Below, one piece after another: positions 39,801 to 43,794 of a DNA stretch of 64,000 bases. Under the pieces are notes generated by a model that saw only the letters and a program-made list of their open reading frames with translations, had not been told where the DNA came from and ran no database searches. The DNA lies in contig CM049318.1 in NCBI GenBank assembly GCA_026874595.1, forward strand, positions 17,844,241-17,908,240, written 5' to 3'. This DNA is from Sipunculus nudus (lineage: Eukaryota; Annelida; Sipuncula; Golfingiida; Sipunculidae). The position numbers and the translations under genes are program-made. How positions within the stretch are numbered: the stretch's first letter is position 1; each line of letters starts with the position of its first letter.

Positions 39801-41281
39801 TCATATCAATATAAGACTCGTTGTTATGCATCAGACATTCCAGATTTGTAAAAGACCGAAGGATACTACTTTGAATTCAGACCGCTTGCTTAAATGAACT
39901 GGAATATTAATAATATGAATAACAAAAGTTACTACCCATACAATCAGATCCCCGCGACTGATTATTCCTAGTATCAATTTAGCCACACGATTTTTTAACA
40001 ATGCATGTGAACACCTGTGATGCTTGACATTATTATGAAGTAGTTGTTCATGTGCATACCGTCTTCTTATTCTAAACAGAAGTACGTACAATTATTTTGT
40101 AGATAGATGGGATGAATGGGGAGAGTGGGGCAGCTGCAATGCCTCTTGTGGGGATGGTATCAAAACAAGAGGGCGCGTTTGTGCCACATCATATTGTGAA
40201 GATTCCACAACCGATAAAGCTCTGTGCAACTCCGGCAGCTGTACAGGTATTTGTTTACTTAATATTAATTGTAGCTAATCCTGTATATTTATACACAAAT
40301 TAAATAACATTTACTGATCAATTGCTGTAAAAGTTTTATAGTACTGAATGAAACCAGTTAATAACAATTATTCTGTAAATGGTGATCTCTCATTTAATAT
40401 GACTCTCTGAAGTAGACGTTTTATTAACCTCCAGATGGACACAGATAATGTGAACAAAGGTAGTCTATATAAATGTAGATTTGATAATACACTGCAAAAT
40501 TTGGCGAGTGAATGTGCTAAGCACTGGCTGCCATACACTTGACGGAAACCCTTCTCTGTCAGGTACATGGACCCCATGGTCTGGTTGGTTCTGCACCGTA
40601 ATATGTGGCACTGGAATTAAACTAAGATACAGGAGATGTGAAGGAAAGTACCCTTGTGTTGGAAGTGTGTACAGGATAGGCAGGTGTGAGATGGCGCTCT
40701 GTCCAGGTAAAGGAAATATAGACAGTATAATTACAACTGATATATATATAAATATTAATTAATATTATAATTATTATTATTATTATTTTTATTTTTATTA
40801 TCTTGATAATTATCAAACGGACATACATATTCATTTTCTGAATATAAAAGCTGTTTTACCTCATTTAATTACATCATAATTACAGAAGTATATTCTGCAT
40901 TCCATTATGAGGCACGTAGTTTTTATTAGACCCACTCTATATATCTGGTACTGGTTTAACTGACATATTCTCACCATGTAAAAGCTAGGGAAATTGCTAT
41001 TGATGTTGTTTTTCTTGAATGAATAAGCATCTTGATAAGAATCCAGCAAATGATGGGTGCCAAATGGAATAAATTATTTGTAAATGTTATTCAATTATGA
41101 AATCTAGAGAAAATGTTTTTTTTTTCTTTTTGTATTGACAGGTACCTGGACAGCTTGGCGTTCTTCTGGTTGTTCAGTCTCTTGTGGAGAAGGCAGCGAA
41201 ACACGCACACGCAGCTGTCCAGGCGGCACTTGTCGAGGAGATGATGAAGAAACGCGTACTTGCTACGGGTCATTTTGTTAA
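231..41281 (+). CDS. Multi-TSP1-repeat protein gene, 3' portion (37 exons, span)
   Basis: Span entry; coding parts are E1-E37 below. Seen: 37 exons, each encoding one TSP1 domain with spaced Trp, six Cys and basic R-x-R residues, joined by a CPG linker whose Gly codon is split by the intron. No other domain, membrane segment or GPI-type tail is visible, and the last exon ends in TAA. Known of the family: TSP1 domains are extracellular, C-mannosylated on WxxW and O-fucosylated on CxxS/TCG, and bind glycans, matrix or other proteins. Inferred: a secreted or matrix protein of stacked TSP1 rods, reminiscent of properdin, SCO-spondin or coadhesin-like proteins without being assignable to one. The signal peptide and any N-terminal domains lie upstream of the window. 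Exon calls are by eye from splice sites, phase and domain pattern; no transcript is available. Confidence 0.88.
363..771 (+). other. Intron E1-E2
   Basis: 409 bp of AT-rich intron between a gtaaat donor and a ttcag acceptor. I see no gene or recognisable repeat in it. Confidence 0.7.
772..906 (+). CDS. E2, TSP1 module type B
   Basis: Acceptor ctgattcag, donor cag/gtagac. It reads [13 protein letters not shown], so two Trp precede Cys1 and the CSRTCG O-fucosylation consensus is present. R-T-R-T-R-V-C follows, then the type-B signature Cys4-x-Tyr (CLY) and GSCPG. 135 nt, 45 residues, phase 1 at both ends. Confidence 0.9.
907..2654 (+). other. Intron E2-E3, 1.75 kb
   Basis: AT-rich intron with no recognisable gene. 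A short AT run sits near 2601-2614. A minus-strand open frame at 1510-1758 has no support. Confidence 0.6.
2655..2786 (+). CDS. E3, TSP1 module type A
   Basis: Acceptor ccttttaaag (purines next to the AG), donor cag/gttaat. It reads [12 protein letters not shown], then R-R-T-R-E-C and C-A-G, and ends QCPG. 132 nt, phase 1-1. Confidence 0.88.
2787..3154 (+). other. Intron E3-E4
   Basis: 368 bp AT-rich intron with a good pyrimidine tract before the acceptor (ctctttttccag). Nothing else seen. Confidence 0.7.
3155..3289 (+). CDS. E4, TSP1 module type B
   Basis: Acceptor tttttccag, donor cctg/gtaggc. It reads [13 protein letters not shown], keeping the CxxTCG consensus with Asp after Cys1. R-R-M-R-S-C and Cys4-R-Tyr follow, and it ends QCPG. 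135 nt. Confidence 0.9.
3290..3629 (+). other. Intron E4-E5
   Basis: 340 bp AT-rich intron; nothing recognised. Confidence 0.7.
3630..3761 (+). CDS. E5, TSP1 module type A
   Basis: Acceptor atattctag, donor cag/gttggt. It reads [12 protein letters not shown], then R-R-T-R-E-C. Cys3 and Cys4 are one residue further apart than in other A modules (CEGTGSC), compensated later, so the exon is still 132 nt. It ends NCPG. Confidence 0.88.
3861..3995 (+). CDS. E6, TSP1 module type B
   Basis: Acceptor tcatttgcag, donor cag/gtaaat; the intron from E5 is only 99 bp, the shortest in the gene. It reads [13 protein letters not shown], then R-S-R-T-R-S-C and Cys4-D-Tyr, and ends FCPG. 135 nt. Confidence 0.9.
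3996..4305 (+). other. Intron E6-E7
   Basis: 310 bp intron ending atatttgcag. No gene or repeat recognised. Confidence 0.7.
4306..4437 (+). CDS. E7, TSP1 module type A
   Basis: Acceptor atatttgcag, donor cccg/gtaaga. It reads [12 protein letters not shown], then Q-T-R-T-R-R-C and C-P-G, and ends VCPG. This is the cleanest type-A example. 132 nt. Confidence 0.92.
4492..4552. repeat. (TA)n microsatellite
   Basis: About 30 TA units inside the E7-E8 intron. Confidence 0.98.
4687..4821 (+). CDS. E8, TSP1 module type B
   Basis: Acceptor ttcaatttgggag is purine-rich and weak, but phase and domain start fit only there. Donor cag/gtaata. It reads [13 protein letters not shown] (CxxSCG kept), then M-R-T-R-Q-C and Cys4-L-Tyr, and ends ECPG. 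135 nt. Confidence 0.86.
4822..6450 (+). other. Intron E8-E9, 1.63 kb
   Basis: Less AT-rich in the middle (5290-5620 and 5690-6030), which may be repeat-derived. I recognise no protein or RNA family there. Confidence 0.5.
6451..6582 (+). CDS. E9, TSP1 module type A
   Basis: Strong acceptor gtcttgtttcag, donor cag/gtaatt. It reads [12 protein letters not shown], then V-R-T-R-T-C and CNRQFC, and ends LCPG. 132 nt. Confidence 0.92.
6583..6974 (+). other. Intron E9-E10
   Basis: 392 bp intron with a 16-base T run at 6885-6900. Nothing else seen. Confidence 0.7.
6975..7109 (+). CDS. E10, TSP1 module type B
   Basis: Acceptor tttgctgacag, donor cag/gtgctg (weak after GTG). It reads [13 protein letters not shown], then R-I-R-R-R-D-C and Cys4-N-Tyr-Pro, and ends DCPG. 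135 nt. Confidence 0.9.
7277..7408 (+). CDS. E11, TSP1 module type A
   Basis: Acceptor ttttgtatag, donor cag/gtgaga; preceded by a short 167-bp intron. It reads [12 protein letters not shown], then F-R-T-R-S-C, and ends ECPG. After Cys4 it has Gly-Ala instead of the usual x-Gly. 132 nt. Confidence 0.9.
7409..7793 (+). other. Intron E11-E12
   Basis: 385 bp intron; no gene or repeat recognised. Confidence 0.7.
7794..7928 (+). CDS. E12, TSP1 module type B
   Basis: Acceptor attttgtccag, donor cctg/gtttgt. It reads [13 protein letters not shown], then R-K-T-R-S-R-P-C and Cys4-P-Tyr, and ends VCPG. 135 nt. Confidence 0.9.
7983..8034. repeat. (TA)n microsatellite
   Basis: About 26 units in the E12-E13 intron. 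Confidence 0.98.
8198..8329 (+). CDS. E13, TSP1 module type A
   Basis: Acceptor gtatattcag, donor cag/gttagg. It reads [12 protein letters not shown], then S-R-N-R-T-C and C-R-G, and ends YCPG. 132 nt. Confidence 0.9.
8596..8730 (+). CDS. E14, TSP1 module type B with CSG end
   Basis: Acceptor tctttccag, donor ccg/gtcagt. It reads [13 protein letters not shown], then R-T-R-I-R-I-C and Cys4-N-Tyr. The closing linker is CSG, not CPG, so the linker proline is lost here. 135 nt. Confidence 0.9.
8755..8793. repeat. (TA)n microsatellite
   Basis: About 19 units starting only about 25 bp after the E14 donor. Confidence 0.97.
8794..9265 (+). other. Intron E14-E15 (3' part)
   Basis: AT-rich sequence running to the acceptor cttttag; nothing recognised. 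Confidence 0.6.
9266..9397 (+). CDS. E15, TSP1 module type A
   Basis: Acceptor atacttttag, donor cag/gtaatt. It reads [12 protein letters not shown], then N-R-T-R-T-C and C-V-G, and ends QCPG. 132 nt. Confidence 0.9.
9398..10220 (+). other. Intron E15-E16
   Basis: 823 bp AT-rich intron; no recognisable content. Confidence 0.6.
10221..10355 (+). CDS. E16, TSP1 module type B
   Basis: Acceptor tgggtttcag, donor cag/gtgaaa. It reads [13 protein letters not shown], then R-E-R-F-R-T-C and Cys4-P-Tyr-His, and ends PCPG. 135 nt. The next exon is 4.8 kb away because of a transposon. Confidence 0.9.
10891..14593 (-). mobile_element. DNA transposon with long terminal inverted repeats, decayed
   Basis: The left arm 10891-11090 and the reverse complement of 14402-14593 align over about 195 bp, roughly 70% identical by eye. 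Shared blocks include aatcg-agcc-ggg, gggtgaga, cttca-t, gtattacaa and a run of catcatg/cgtcatgaca. The arms enclose a decayed minus-strand gene (see 11236-13711). No clear target duplication is visible, so the exact ends are uncertain. It fills the E16-E17 intron. I cannot place the superfamily. Confidence 0.75.
11236..13711 (-). pseudogene. Decayed protein gene of the long-TIR transposon
   Basis: Minus-strand reading gives disconnected coding pieces broken by stops and frameshifts. At 12440-12299 an ADNxxHN motif is followed by [10 protein letters not shown]. At 11514-11236 KYHSLR, a W-x-G-K segment and a PDSLL-x-V motif occur, followed by a short Cys-poor tail. I recall this motif order from large uncharacterised repeat-borne invertebrate proteins that end in a Cys-rich tesmin-like tail; that assignment is from memory and unsearched. 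A piece at 13711-13517 may be the N-terminal part. Other open frames here on either strand are shadows. Confidence 0.5.
14774..14808. repeat. (ATT)n microsatellite
   Basis: About 11 ATT units just outside the right arm of the transposon. Confidence 0.95.
15159..15290 (+). CDS. E17, TSP1 module type A
   Basis: Weak acceptor ttaaattaaag, donor cccg/gttagt. It reads [12 protein letters not shown], then E-R-T-R-I-C and C-V-G, and ends QCPG. 132 nt, phase 1-1. Confidence 0.88.
15291..17514 (+). other. Intron E17-E18, 5' part
   Basis: No host exon seen. A direct repeat pairs 15449-15507 with 16280-16332 (both with cagggtaa, a g-aga-gagcc core and attaac-tt). A second short repeat, gcatatactgtgcatca, occurs near 16218 and 16359. 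A minus-strand open frame at 15735-15992 is unassigned. Confidence 0.5.
17547..17605. repeat. (TA)n microsatellite
   Basis: First of two TA tracts in the Penelope-like tail. It creates spurious Ile-Tyr open frames. Confidence 0.97.
17743..17795. repeat. (TA)n microsatellite
   Basis: Second TA tract, about 140 bp after the first. Confidence 0.97.
17829..17888 (-). ncRNA. Hammerhead-ribozyme-like core in Penelope-like tail
   Basis: On the minus strand: CTGACGA (17879-17873), a 4-bp stem II GTGC/GCAC with an 11-nt loop, GAAA (17853-17850), and a short stem III CTAC/GTAG, then TA at the expected cleavage site. GCATT upstream can pair with AATGC downstream as an offset stem I. Hammerheads are known in Penelope-like elements. 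The imperfect stem I makes activity doubtful. Confidence 0.5.
18607..18741 (+). CDS. E18, TSP1 module type B
   Basis: Acceptor attattttag, donor cag/gtaagt (consensus). It reads [13 protein letters not shown], then R-S-R-T-R-E-C and Cys4-P-Tyr, and ends DCPG. 135 nt. Confidence 0.92.
18742..19150 (+). other. Intron E18-E19
   Basis: 409 bp AT-rich intron; nothing recognised. Confidence 0.7.
19151..19282 (+). CDS. E19, TSP1 module type A (last A)
   Basis: Acceptor tgtttgacag, donor cag/gtaaat. It reads [12 protein letters not shown], then S-R-F-R-R-C and C-P-G, and ends ECPG. 132 nt. It is the tenth and final A module. Confidence 0.9.
19283..19846 (+). other. Intron E19-E20
   Basis: 564 bp intron with a T run near 19315-19327. 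No gene seen. Confidence 0.7.
19847..19981 (+). CDS. E20, TSP1 module type B (last B)
   Basis: Acceptor tatccgtag. The donor is cccgt/gtaagt, so the split codon starts with T and becomes Ser with E21, giving a CPS linker. It reads [13 protein letters not shown], then H-S-R-T-R-D-C and Cys4-P-Tyr-His. 135 nt. It closes the A/B series. Confidence 0.9.
19982..20293 (+). other. Intron E20-E21
   Basis: 312 bp AT-rich intron; nothing recognised. Confidence 0.7.
20294..20437 (+). CDS. E21, TSP1 module type C (first C)
   Basis: Acceptor tctgtacattag, donor ccat/gtgagt (split Ser codon again). It reads [18 protein letters not shown]: three Trp at three-residue spacing, then a full CxxSCG. R-T-R-T-C and QDC follow. 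144 nt, 48 residues, three to four longer than A or B. Confidence 0.9.
20438..20893 (+). other. Intron E21-E22
   Basis: 456 bp intron; nothing recognised. Confidence 0.7.
20894..21037 (+). CDS. E22, TSP1 module type C
   Basis: Acceptor tatttgttcaag, donor ccaa/gtacgt. It reads [18 protein letters not shown]: Asp replaces the Gly after Cys2, which breaks the O-fucosylation consensus. The split codon with E23 becomes Arg (CPR linker). 144 nt. Confidence 0.88.
21038..21648 (+). other. Intron E22-E23
   Basis: 611 bp AT-rich intron ending gcctgtttgtag. The same tttgtag acceptor recurs in the tandem array downstream. Confidence 0.7.
21649..21792 (+). CDS. E23, TSP1 module type C
   Basis: Acceptor ctgtttgtag, donor cag/gtatta. 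It reads [17 protein letters not shown], then S-R-T-R-T-C and [12 protein letters not shown], and ends PCPG. It is the closest non-array relative of E24-E27, differing at a few residues. 144 nt. Confidence 0.92.
21793..22487 (+). other. Intron after E23
   Basis: 695 bp AT-rich sequence leading to the acceptor-like tttgtag of the broken exon; nothing else recognised. Confidence 0.6.
22488..22540 (+). pseudogene. Truncated TSP1 type C exon
   Basis: It starts like E23-E27 after tttgtag and reads [17 protein letters not shown], then TAA. From about 22531 the sequence matches intron of the neighbouring units (compare 23069 and 24211), with the shared block ggcactta at the join. The second half of the domain and its donor are gone. 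Inclusion would end the protein early, so I treat it as a dead exon. Confidence 0.85.
22806..22985 (+). repeat. tRNA-like SINE, copy 1 in array
   Basis: Head accggcttctgtggctcagg with an A-box-like tggctcaggg (22821) and a B-box-like ggtttaattc (22886). A GC-rich hairpin region (gcgggcgatgacgcccg) follows. Copies recur at about 23948-24127 and 25089-25266 through the tandem duplication. Confidence 0.55.
23495..23638 (+). CDS. E24, TSP1 module type C (array unit 1)
   Basis: Acceptor gtttatgtttgtag, donor cag/gtgttt. It reads [18 protein letters not shown], then S-R-T-R-T-C and [12 protein letters not shown], and ends RCPG. The protein is identical to E26. 144 nt. Confidence 0.92.
23948..24127 (+). 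repeat. tRNA-like SINE, copy 2 in array
   Basis: Same segment as 22806-22985, with the A box changed to tatggctcag at 23961. Confidence 0.55.
24636..24779 (+). CDS. E25, TSP1 module type C (array unit 2)
   Basis: Acceptor ttatgttagtag, slightly changed from its neighbours. The only clear protein difference from E24 is Gly to Val in CGVG. Donor cag/gtgttt. 144 nt. Confidence 0.92.
25089..25266 (+). repeat. tRNA-like SINE, copy 3 in array
   Basis: Third copy with tggctcaggg near 25103. The hairpin region is more diverged (cgtaatgaccgc). Confidence 0.5.
25773..25916 (+). CDS. E26, TSP1 module type C (array unit 3)
   Basis: Acceptor ttatgtttgtag, donor cag/gtgttt. The predicted protein is the same as E24. 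144 nt. Confidence 0.92.
25917..26550 (+). other. Intron E26-E27
   Basis: The array homology runs to about 26100; the rest is unrelated AT-rich intron. Confidence 0.7.
26551..26694 (+). CDS. E27, TSP1 module type C
   Basis: Acceptor tatgtttgtag, donor cag/gtgttt. It reads [18 protein letters not shown] with T-F-S-R-T-R-T-C and DQRAC. Clearly a sister of E24-E26, but its introns do not share the 1.14-kb unit upstream. 144 nt. Confidence 0.92.
26968..27111 (+). CDS. E28, TSP1 module type C with GC donor
   Basis: Acceptor tttcataaag. It reads [18 protein letters not shown], then R-S-R-N-R-V-C and NCEG, and ends PCPG. The donor is cccag/gcaagt: a GC dinucleotide in otherwise perfect donor context, matching the known GC-AG intron class. 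144 nt. Confidence 0.87.
27112..28094 (+). other. Intron E28-E29
   Basis: 983 bp intron with a (TC)n tract at about 27757-27799. No gene seen. Confidence 0.7.
28095..28259 (+). CDS. E29, TSP1 type C with N-terminal extension
   Basis: The domain core starts at 28116 ([18 protein letters not shown]), but the base pair before it is TG, not AG. The nearest in-phase acceptor is gtgataag at 28094, adding seven residues (DGGITSG). R-R-R-R-R-S-C and Q-G-R-T-C follow, and it ends TCSG with donor cag/gtattt. 165 nt. Confidence 0.75.
28712..29345. repeat. Dispersed repeat, two diverged tandem halves
   Basis: It opens with an imperfect hairpin (ctcagctgacc / ggtcatctgag, 28717-28739) and a tccgt-rich stretch. 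The block 28856-28990 (gaaattaggtc-ctgttac, gagctat, agctcca, taatgcattg) recurs at about 29190-29345. The style matches hairpin-headed repeats common in mollusc genomes. Confidence 0.55.
29480..29755 (-). repeat. tRNA-like SINE, minus strand
   Basis: On the minus strand the head accggcttctgtggctta (29752-29735) is nearly the same as that of the array SINE, followed by ggtgtagagcac as in a tRNA A-box region. A palindrome around 29668-29694 (aaatctcac / gtgagattt) lies inside. The body differs from the array SINE. Confidence 0.45.
30488..30655 (+). CDS. E30, TSP1 type C with N-terminal extension
   Basis: The core starts at 30512 ([18 protein letters not shown]), again without an adjacent AG. 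The in-phase acceptor gtccatccaaag at 30487 adds eight residues ending Q-I-T-G, similar to the E29 extension. R-S-R-R-R-S-C follows, and it ends VCQG (CPG lost), donor caag/gtacaa. 168 nt. Confidence 0.75.
30656..32076 (+). other. Intron E30-E31, 1.4 kb
   Basis: AT-rich. It contains possible TSP1 relics near 31149-31180 and 31499-31555 (listed separately) and a G run near 30751. Confidence 0.6.
31499..31555 (+). pseudogene. Possible TSP1 exon relic or micro-exon
   Basis: 57 nt, phase 1-1, between an acceptor-like atgcaaag and a donor-like atag/gtactg. It reads [12 protein letters not shown], which matches only the middle of a TSP1 domain. A CSxTCG-like fragment (SSTTCGS) lies about 330 bp upstream. 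Most likely a decayed exon split by later sequence; a used micro-exon cannot be excluded. Confidence 0.35.
32077..32205 (+). CDS. E31, degenerate TSP1
   Basis: Acceptor ttttgtggaccag, donor cag/gtgagt. It reads [16 protein letters not shown], so only one of the Trp remains. T-Q-T-R-I-C and G-T-C-E-G follow, and it ends LCPG. 129 nt. All six Cys are kept. Position and phase fit the series, but the shortened front could mean a wrong start. Confidence 0.78.
32206..35651 (+). other. Intron E31-E32, 3.4 kb
   Basis: AT-rich with several T runs. I looked for further Trp/Cys-patterned exons and saw none, and recognised no mobile element. Confidence 0.5.
35652..35777 (+). CDS. E32, shortened TSP1
   Basis: Acceptor ttccttctgtag, donor cag/gtacct. 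It reads [18 protein letters not shown]. Cys2 to Cys3 is three residues shorter than usual, and Cys5 and Cys6 are separated by one residue (KCTCPG). 126 nt, the shortest exon; still phase 1-1. Confidence 0.85.
36196..36342 (+). CDS. E33, TSP1
   Basis: Acceptor acaattttctgtag, donor cctg/gtacgt. It reads [18 protein letters not shown]; Glu after Cys2 breaks CxxTCG. K-R-T-R-K-C and Q-G-K-C-E-G follow, and it ends LCPG. 147 nt. Confidence 0.9.
36720..39300 (+). mobile_element. DIRS-like retrotransposon remnant
   Basis: GC-richer than its surroundings. At 38163-38344 the + strand reads RRLHINLLE, then AYTNKQGGT, the RNase H pattern of DIRS-type elements. At about 38395 [15 protein letters not shown] follows, then a frame with [12 protein letters not shown] and a [15 protein letters not shown] segment. 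At about 39060-39200 broken frames give [14 protein letters not shown] and [15 protein letters not shown], like the tyrosine recombinase of this group. Frameshifts and stops throughout. Reverse transcriptase sequence upstream is too decayed to read, and the ends are approximate. Confidence 0.72.
39351..39500 (+). CDS. E34, TSP1
   Basis: Strong acceptor gttattttttcag, donor cag/gttggt. It reads [20 protein letters not shown], then Y-R-S-R-T-C, and ends PCPG. The first Trp is replaced by a short Gly-Ser-Asn-Met lead. 150 nt, the longest unextended exon. Confidence 0.9.
39501..40102 (+). other. Intron E34-E35
   Basis: 602 bp AT-rich intron; nothing recognised. Confidence 0.7.
40103..40246 (+). 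CDS. E35, TSP1
   Basis: Acceptor ttattttgtag, donor cag/gtattt. It reads [22 protein letters not shown] is a possible N-glycosylation site inside the CxxSCG loop. K-T-R-G-R-V-C follows, and it ends SCTG (Pro lost). 144 nt. Confidence 0.9.
40247..40562 (+). other. Intron E35-E36
   Basis: 316 bp intron ending cttctctgtcag. Nothing else recognised. Confidence 0.7.
40563..40706 (+). CDS. E36, TSP1
   Basis: Acceptor cttctctgtcag, donor cag/gtaaag. It reads [18 protein letters not shown]; Cys1 follows the third Trp after one residue as in type A, but the CxxxCG loop is intact, so it is intermediate between A and C. L-R-Y-R-R-C follows, and it ends LCPG. 144 nt. Confidence 0.9.
40707..41141 (+). 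other. Intron E36-E37
   Basis: 435 bp very AT-rich intron with an ATT/TTA-rich low-complexity stretch near 40740-40802 and a strong pyrimidine tract before the acceptor. Confidence 0.7.
41142..41281 (+). CDS. E37, terminal TSP1 exon with stop
   Basis: Acceptor ttttgtattgacag. It reads [18 protein letters not shown] (third Trp replaced by Ser), then T-R-T-R-S-C and G-T-C-R-G, and ends CYGSFC followed by TAA at 41279-41281. The protein stops on the sixth Cys, with no linker, tail or anchor. Confidence 0.92.
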
Positions 41282-41600
41282 TGTTCTAGGTCGATCACTC
41301 TGCTACTGATTTAAGAGGAGAGGAGCGATGTGTACATTGTCAAACTAATGCCCTCTGGTGTCAGAAAAAAGGAACACTTGCATCAAACCTTTTATCACTT
41401 TAACACACATTATATTAGTAAAAAAAATTAATCCTAAGAATTTCGTAATATTTTCAACATAAATGTTGAACAAAGGTTTACGACTAACAGACAAAAAAAG
41501 GTCAATAATCATCGGTGAATATTGCGTTCACAGAAGTGTATGTAATGAAGATTTTTATATATTTAACGATTAATAAAGGCGTTGTGCAAAGAAAACCCAA
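41282..41600 (+). other. 3' UTR of the TSP1 gene (inferred)
   Basis: AT-rich sequence between the stop codon and shortly after the first good poly(A) signal. The extent is inferred from the signal only. Confidence 0.6.
41572..41577 (+). promoter_or_regulatory. Poly(A) signal AATAAA
   Basis: Canonical hexamer 291 nt after the stop codon, followed by a GT-rich stretch (ggcgttgtg). Confidence 0.6.
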
Positions 41601-41736
41601 TGCACCCTAGATGAAGCTCAAGGATGTGCTTGAGAAATAATGTACGTATACCACCATTGAAAATCACCAGGCAAAACCACCATAACCAGGAATCAAGTAC
41701 AAAGCCAAATGATTGAGTAATTACCACATTTATAAT

Positions 41737-43198
41737 TATCCCCCGCCTCAGCGGAACAGGAGATATGGTGATCAGCTCCGTCCGTATGTCCGTCTATCCG
41801 TAAACACTTTTATCCGACGCGATTTCTCCAAAAGTTTTACTCGGTTCTACTTAAAATTGTAAACACGCGCAGGGATCCCCAGAGTTAACAAGATTTTGTC
41901 ACACTTGAATGATTTTGGATTTCTTTTATTAATTGTTTTTTTTTATGAAATATTTTTACATTCATATACGACGCCATATCTCGTTATGTTTTACTAACAT
42001 CTACTTCTAATTGTAGTAGCAGATGCATCTTATTGATGTCCAGACCCAATAAGGTTAAGGTCACAGTTGAATGATTTTTTAATTTCCCATGAAGTTTTAA
42101 TGCAAAATGGTAACATTTCATAAGCAACGCGATATCATAAAAACCTTTACTCAGGTCACTTCTAATTGTAGTAGCAGACGCATCTTATTAGTCTACAGAG
42201 TTGATTTTGGTTTTGGTCACACTTGAATGATTTTTGGATTTTTATTAAATGTTTTGTACAAAAATTGAACATTTCATATATAACACTCTTTCTCAAAACA
42301 TTTTACTGGGATTTACTTCTTATTACAGTGGCAGGTGCATCTTAAGGGTATCCAGAGTTGATTAGGTTTTGCTTACACTTGAATGATTTTTTGGATATTT
42401 TATACGCTCATCTAGGACGGGATGTTTTATGGTAACTCAAAGTCCCTCCGTCCATCCATCTGTCCATACGTCCATTAACTTTTAGTTTCGCCGTGATAAC
42501 TTAACAGGGCTTAAATGGATTTTCACGAAACTCCTCATAACTACTTAACAATAGCTTTTCTCATCCAAGTTCGATTATAGGAAAAATCCCCGCTGATTTA
42601 ATGAGGTCAATGGTCACAAGGCTACCTTGTGGTGTCACCAGGATAACTTACGAGGAATACGATTGATTTTGATCAAACTGAGCAGAAATTTTATCAATAT
42701 AATATTTGGCCTAGTTTTGACTTCCTGCATATTTAATATCCATGCATATTTTGTGAGATCACGGGTCACCCAGGCATGGCGGCATCATGGTGACTTACCA
42801 AAAATCTTATGGATGCCCATGAAACTAAAAAAAAACATATTTACCAGTCTAGTTTTTCACCTGAATAATATTATCATCATGCATATTTAATTAGGCCAGA
42901 GGTCACAAGACACAAAATGGGCATATTTTGCACGTTTGTGATCCTTTTATTATTAATTGTTGTATTTAAAATGCTTACATTTTAAATGTGACACTATTTC
43001 TCAAAAAAGTGTTACTGGGATATACTACTAATTATAATACCACGTGCATCCTATAAGTCTAATTCCGTATTGGCAGCAGACACGTTTTCTGATTAAGCCT
43101 GCATAAAGTGTTTTGGTCAGTTCTGTAACTGTGAGGCTGTGTGTGTTTGTGTGATGGTGTGTGTACGCATTTCTCACATTCCCGTTTGGCGGGGGATA
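41737..43198. mobile_element. TIR element of ~154-bp tandem units, with nested insertion
   Basis: Ends are inverted: tatcccccgcc at 41737-41747 and ggcgggggata at 43188-43198. Inside, a unit containing ttactt/ctaatt-tag-gca-gcatctta and cacttgaatgattttt recurs near 41837, 41988, 42146, 42300 and 43009. A block at about 42401-42945 with its own tccgtcc-rich head interrupts the series. No coding capacity seen, so it is non-autonomous. Confidence 0.6.
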
Positions 43199-43794
43199 CA
43201 GTCTTCTGGACATTTTCCGGTCTATACATGTATGATGGTTTCTTGGTCCCTACATATTTAAATAATGCTTATGTCTTTTCATAATTTTATTTACTCTACC
43301 TTTTATTTAAACTGTTTTTTTTTTCAACTGTTTCTGGATATTTGTGGAAATGTGAGTCATTTTGAATAACAAGAACACTGAAGCTGCTGACCGATTTTAT
43401 TCATCATGACATGTCTCCGTTTCTCTATTTATGCGAGACTCAAAAATATTAAAAAGTCTGCACGTTGGCAACATCTAGTGTGCATTTTTGAAACTACCCT
43501 CGGTTATTTAATATTGTTAATAATTCGTGCTTTATCAACACATCGTTTTGAAAGAAACGTGTCTCTTGCAGGAATGTCTTTCATACTCACCTTTACAATA
43601 TATGATATTAAAGCACAAATAAAATTTTCTCGGTTTACACATACATGGGGACTTTCTTTTCTTGTAATAGGCAGCAATATTAAATTTACACAAAACATAG
43701 ACCTGAAAGTAAAATGGGGTGGACTACTCATTTCCCTGGAATGTTCAAAAGAGCTTATCCTGCCCTTAATGGAATCATTTCACTGATTACGTTC
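43199..43794. other. Unassigned intergenic stretch
   Basis: AT-rich. A + strand frame at 43406-43786 is open for 126 codons but has no recognisable motif and low-complexity flanks; I do not call it a gene. Confidence 0.4.

Noticed and set aside
43406-43786. 126-codon + frame
   Set aside because: No motif, no splice or promoter context, in repeat-dominated DNA.
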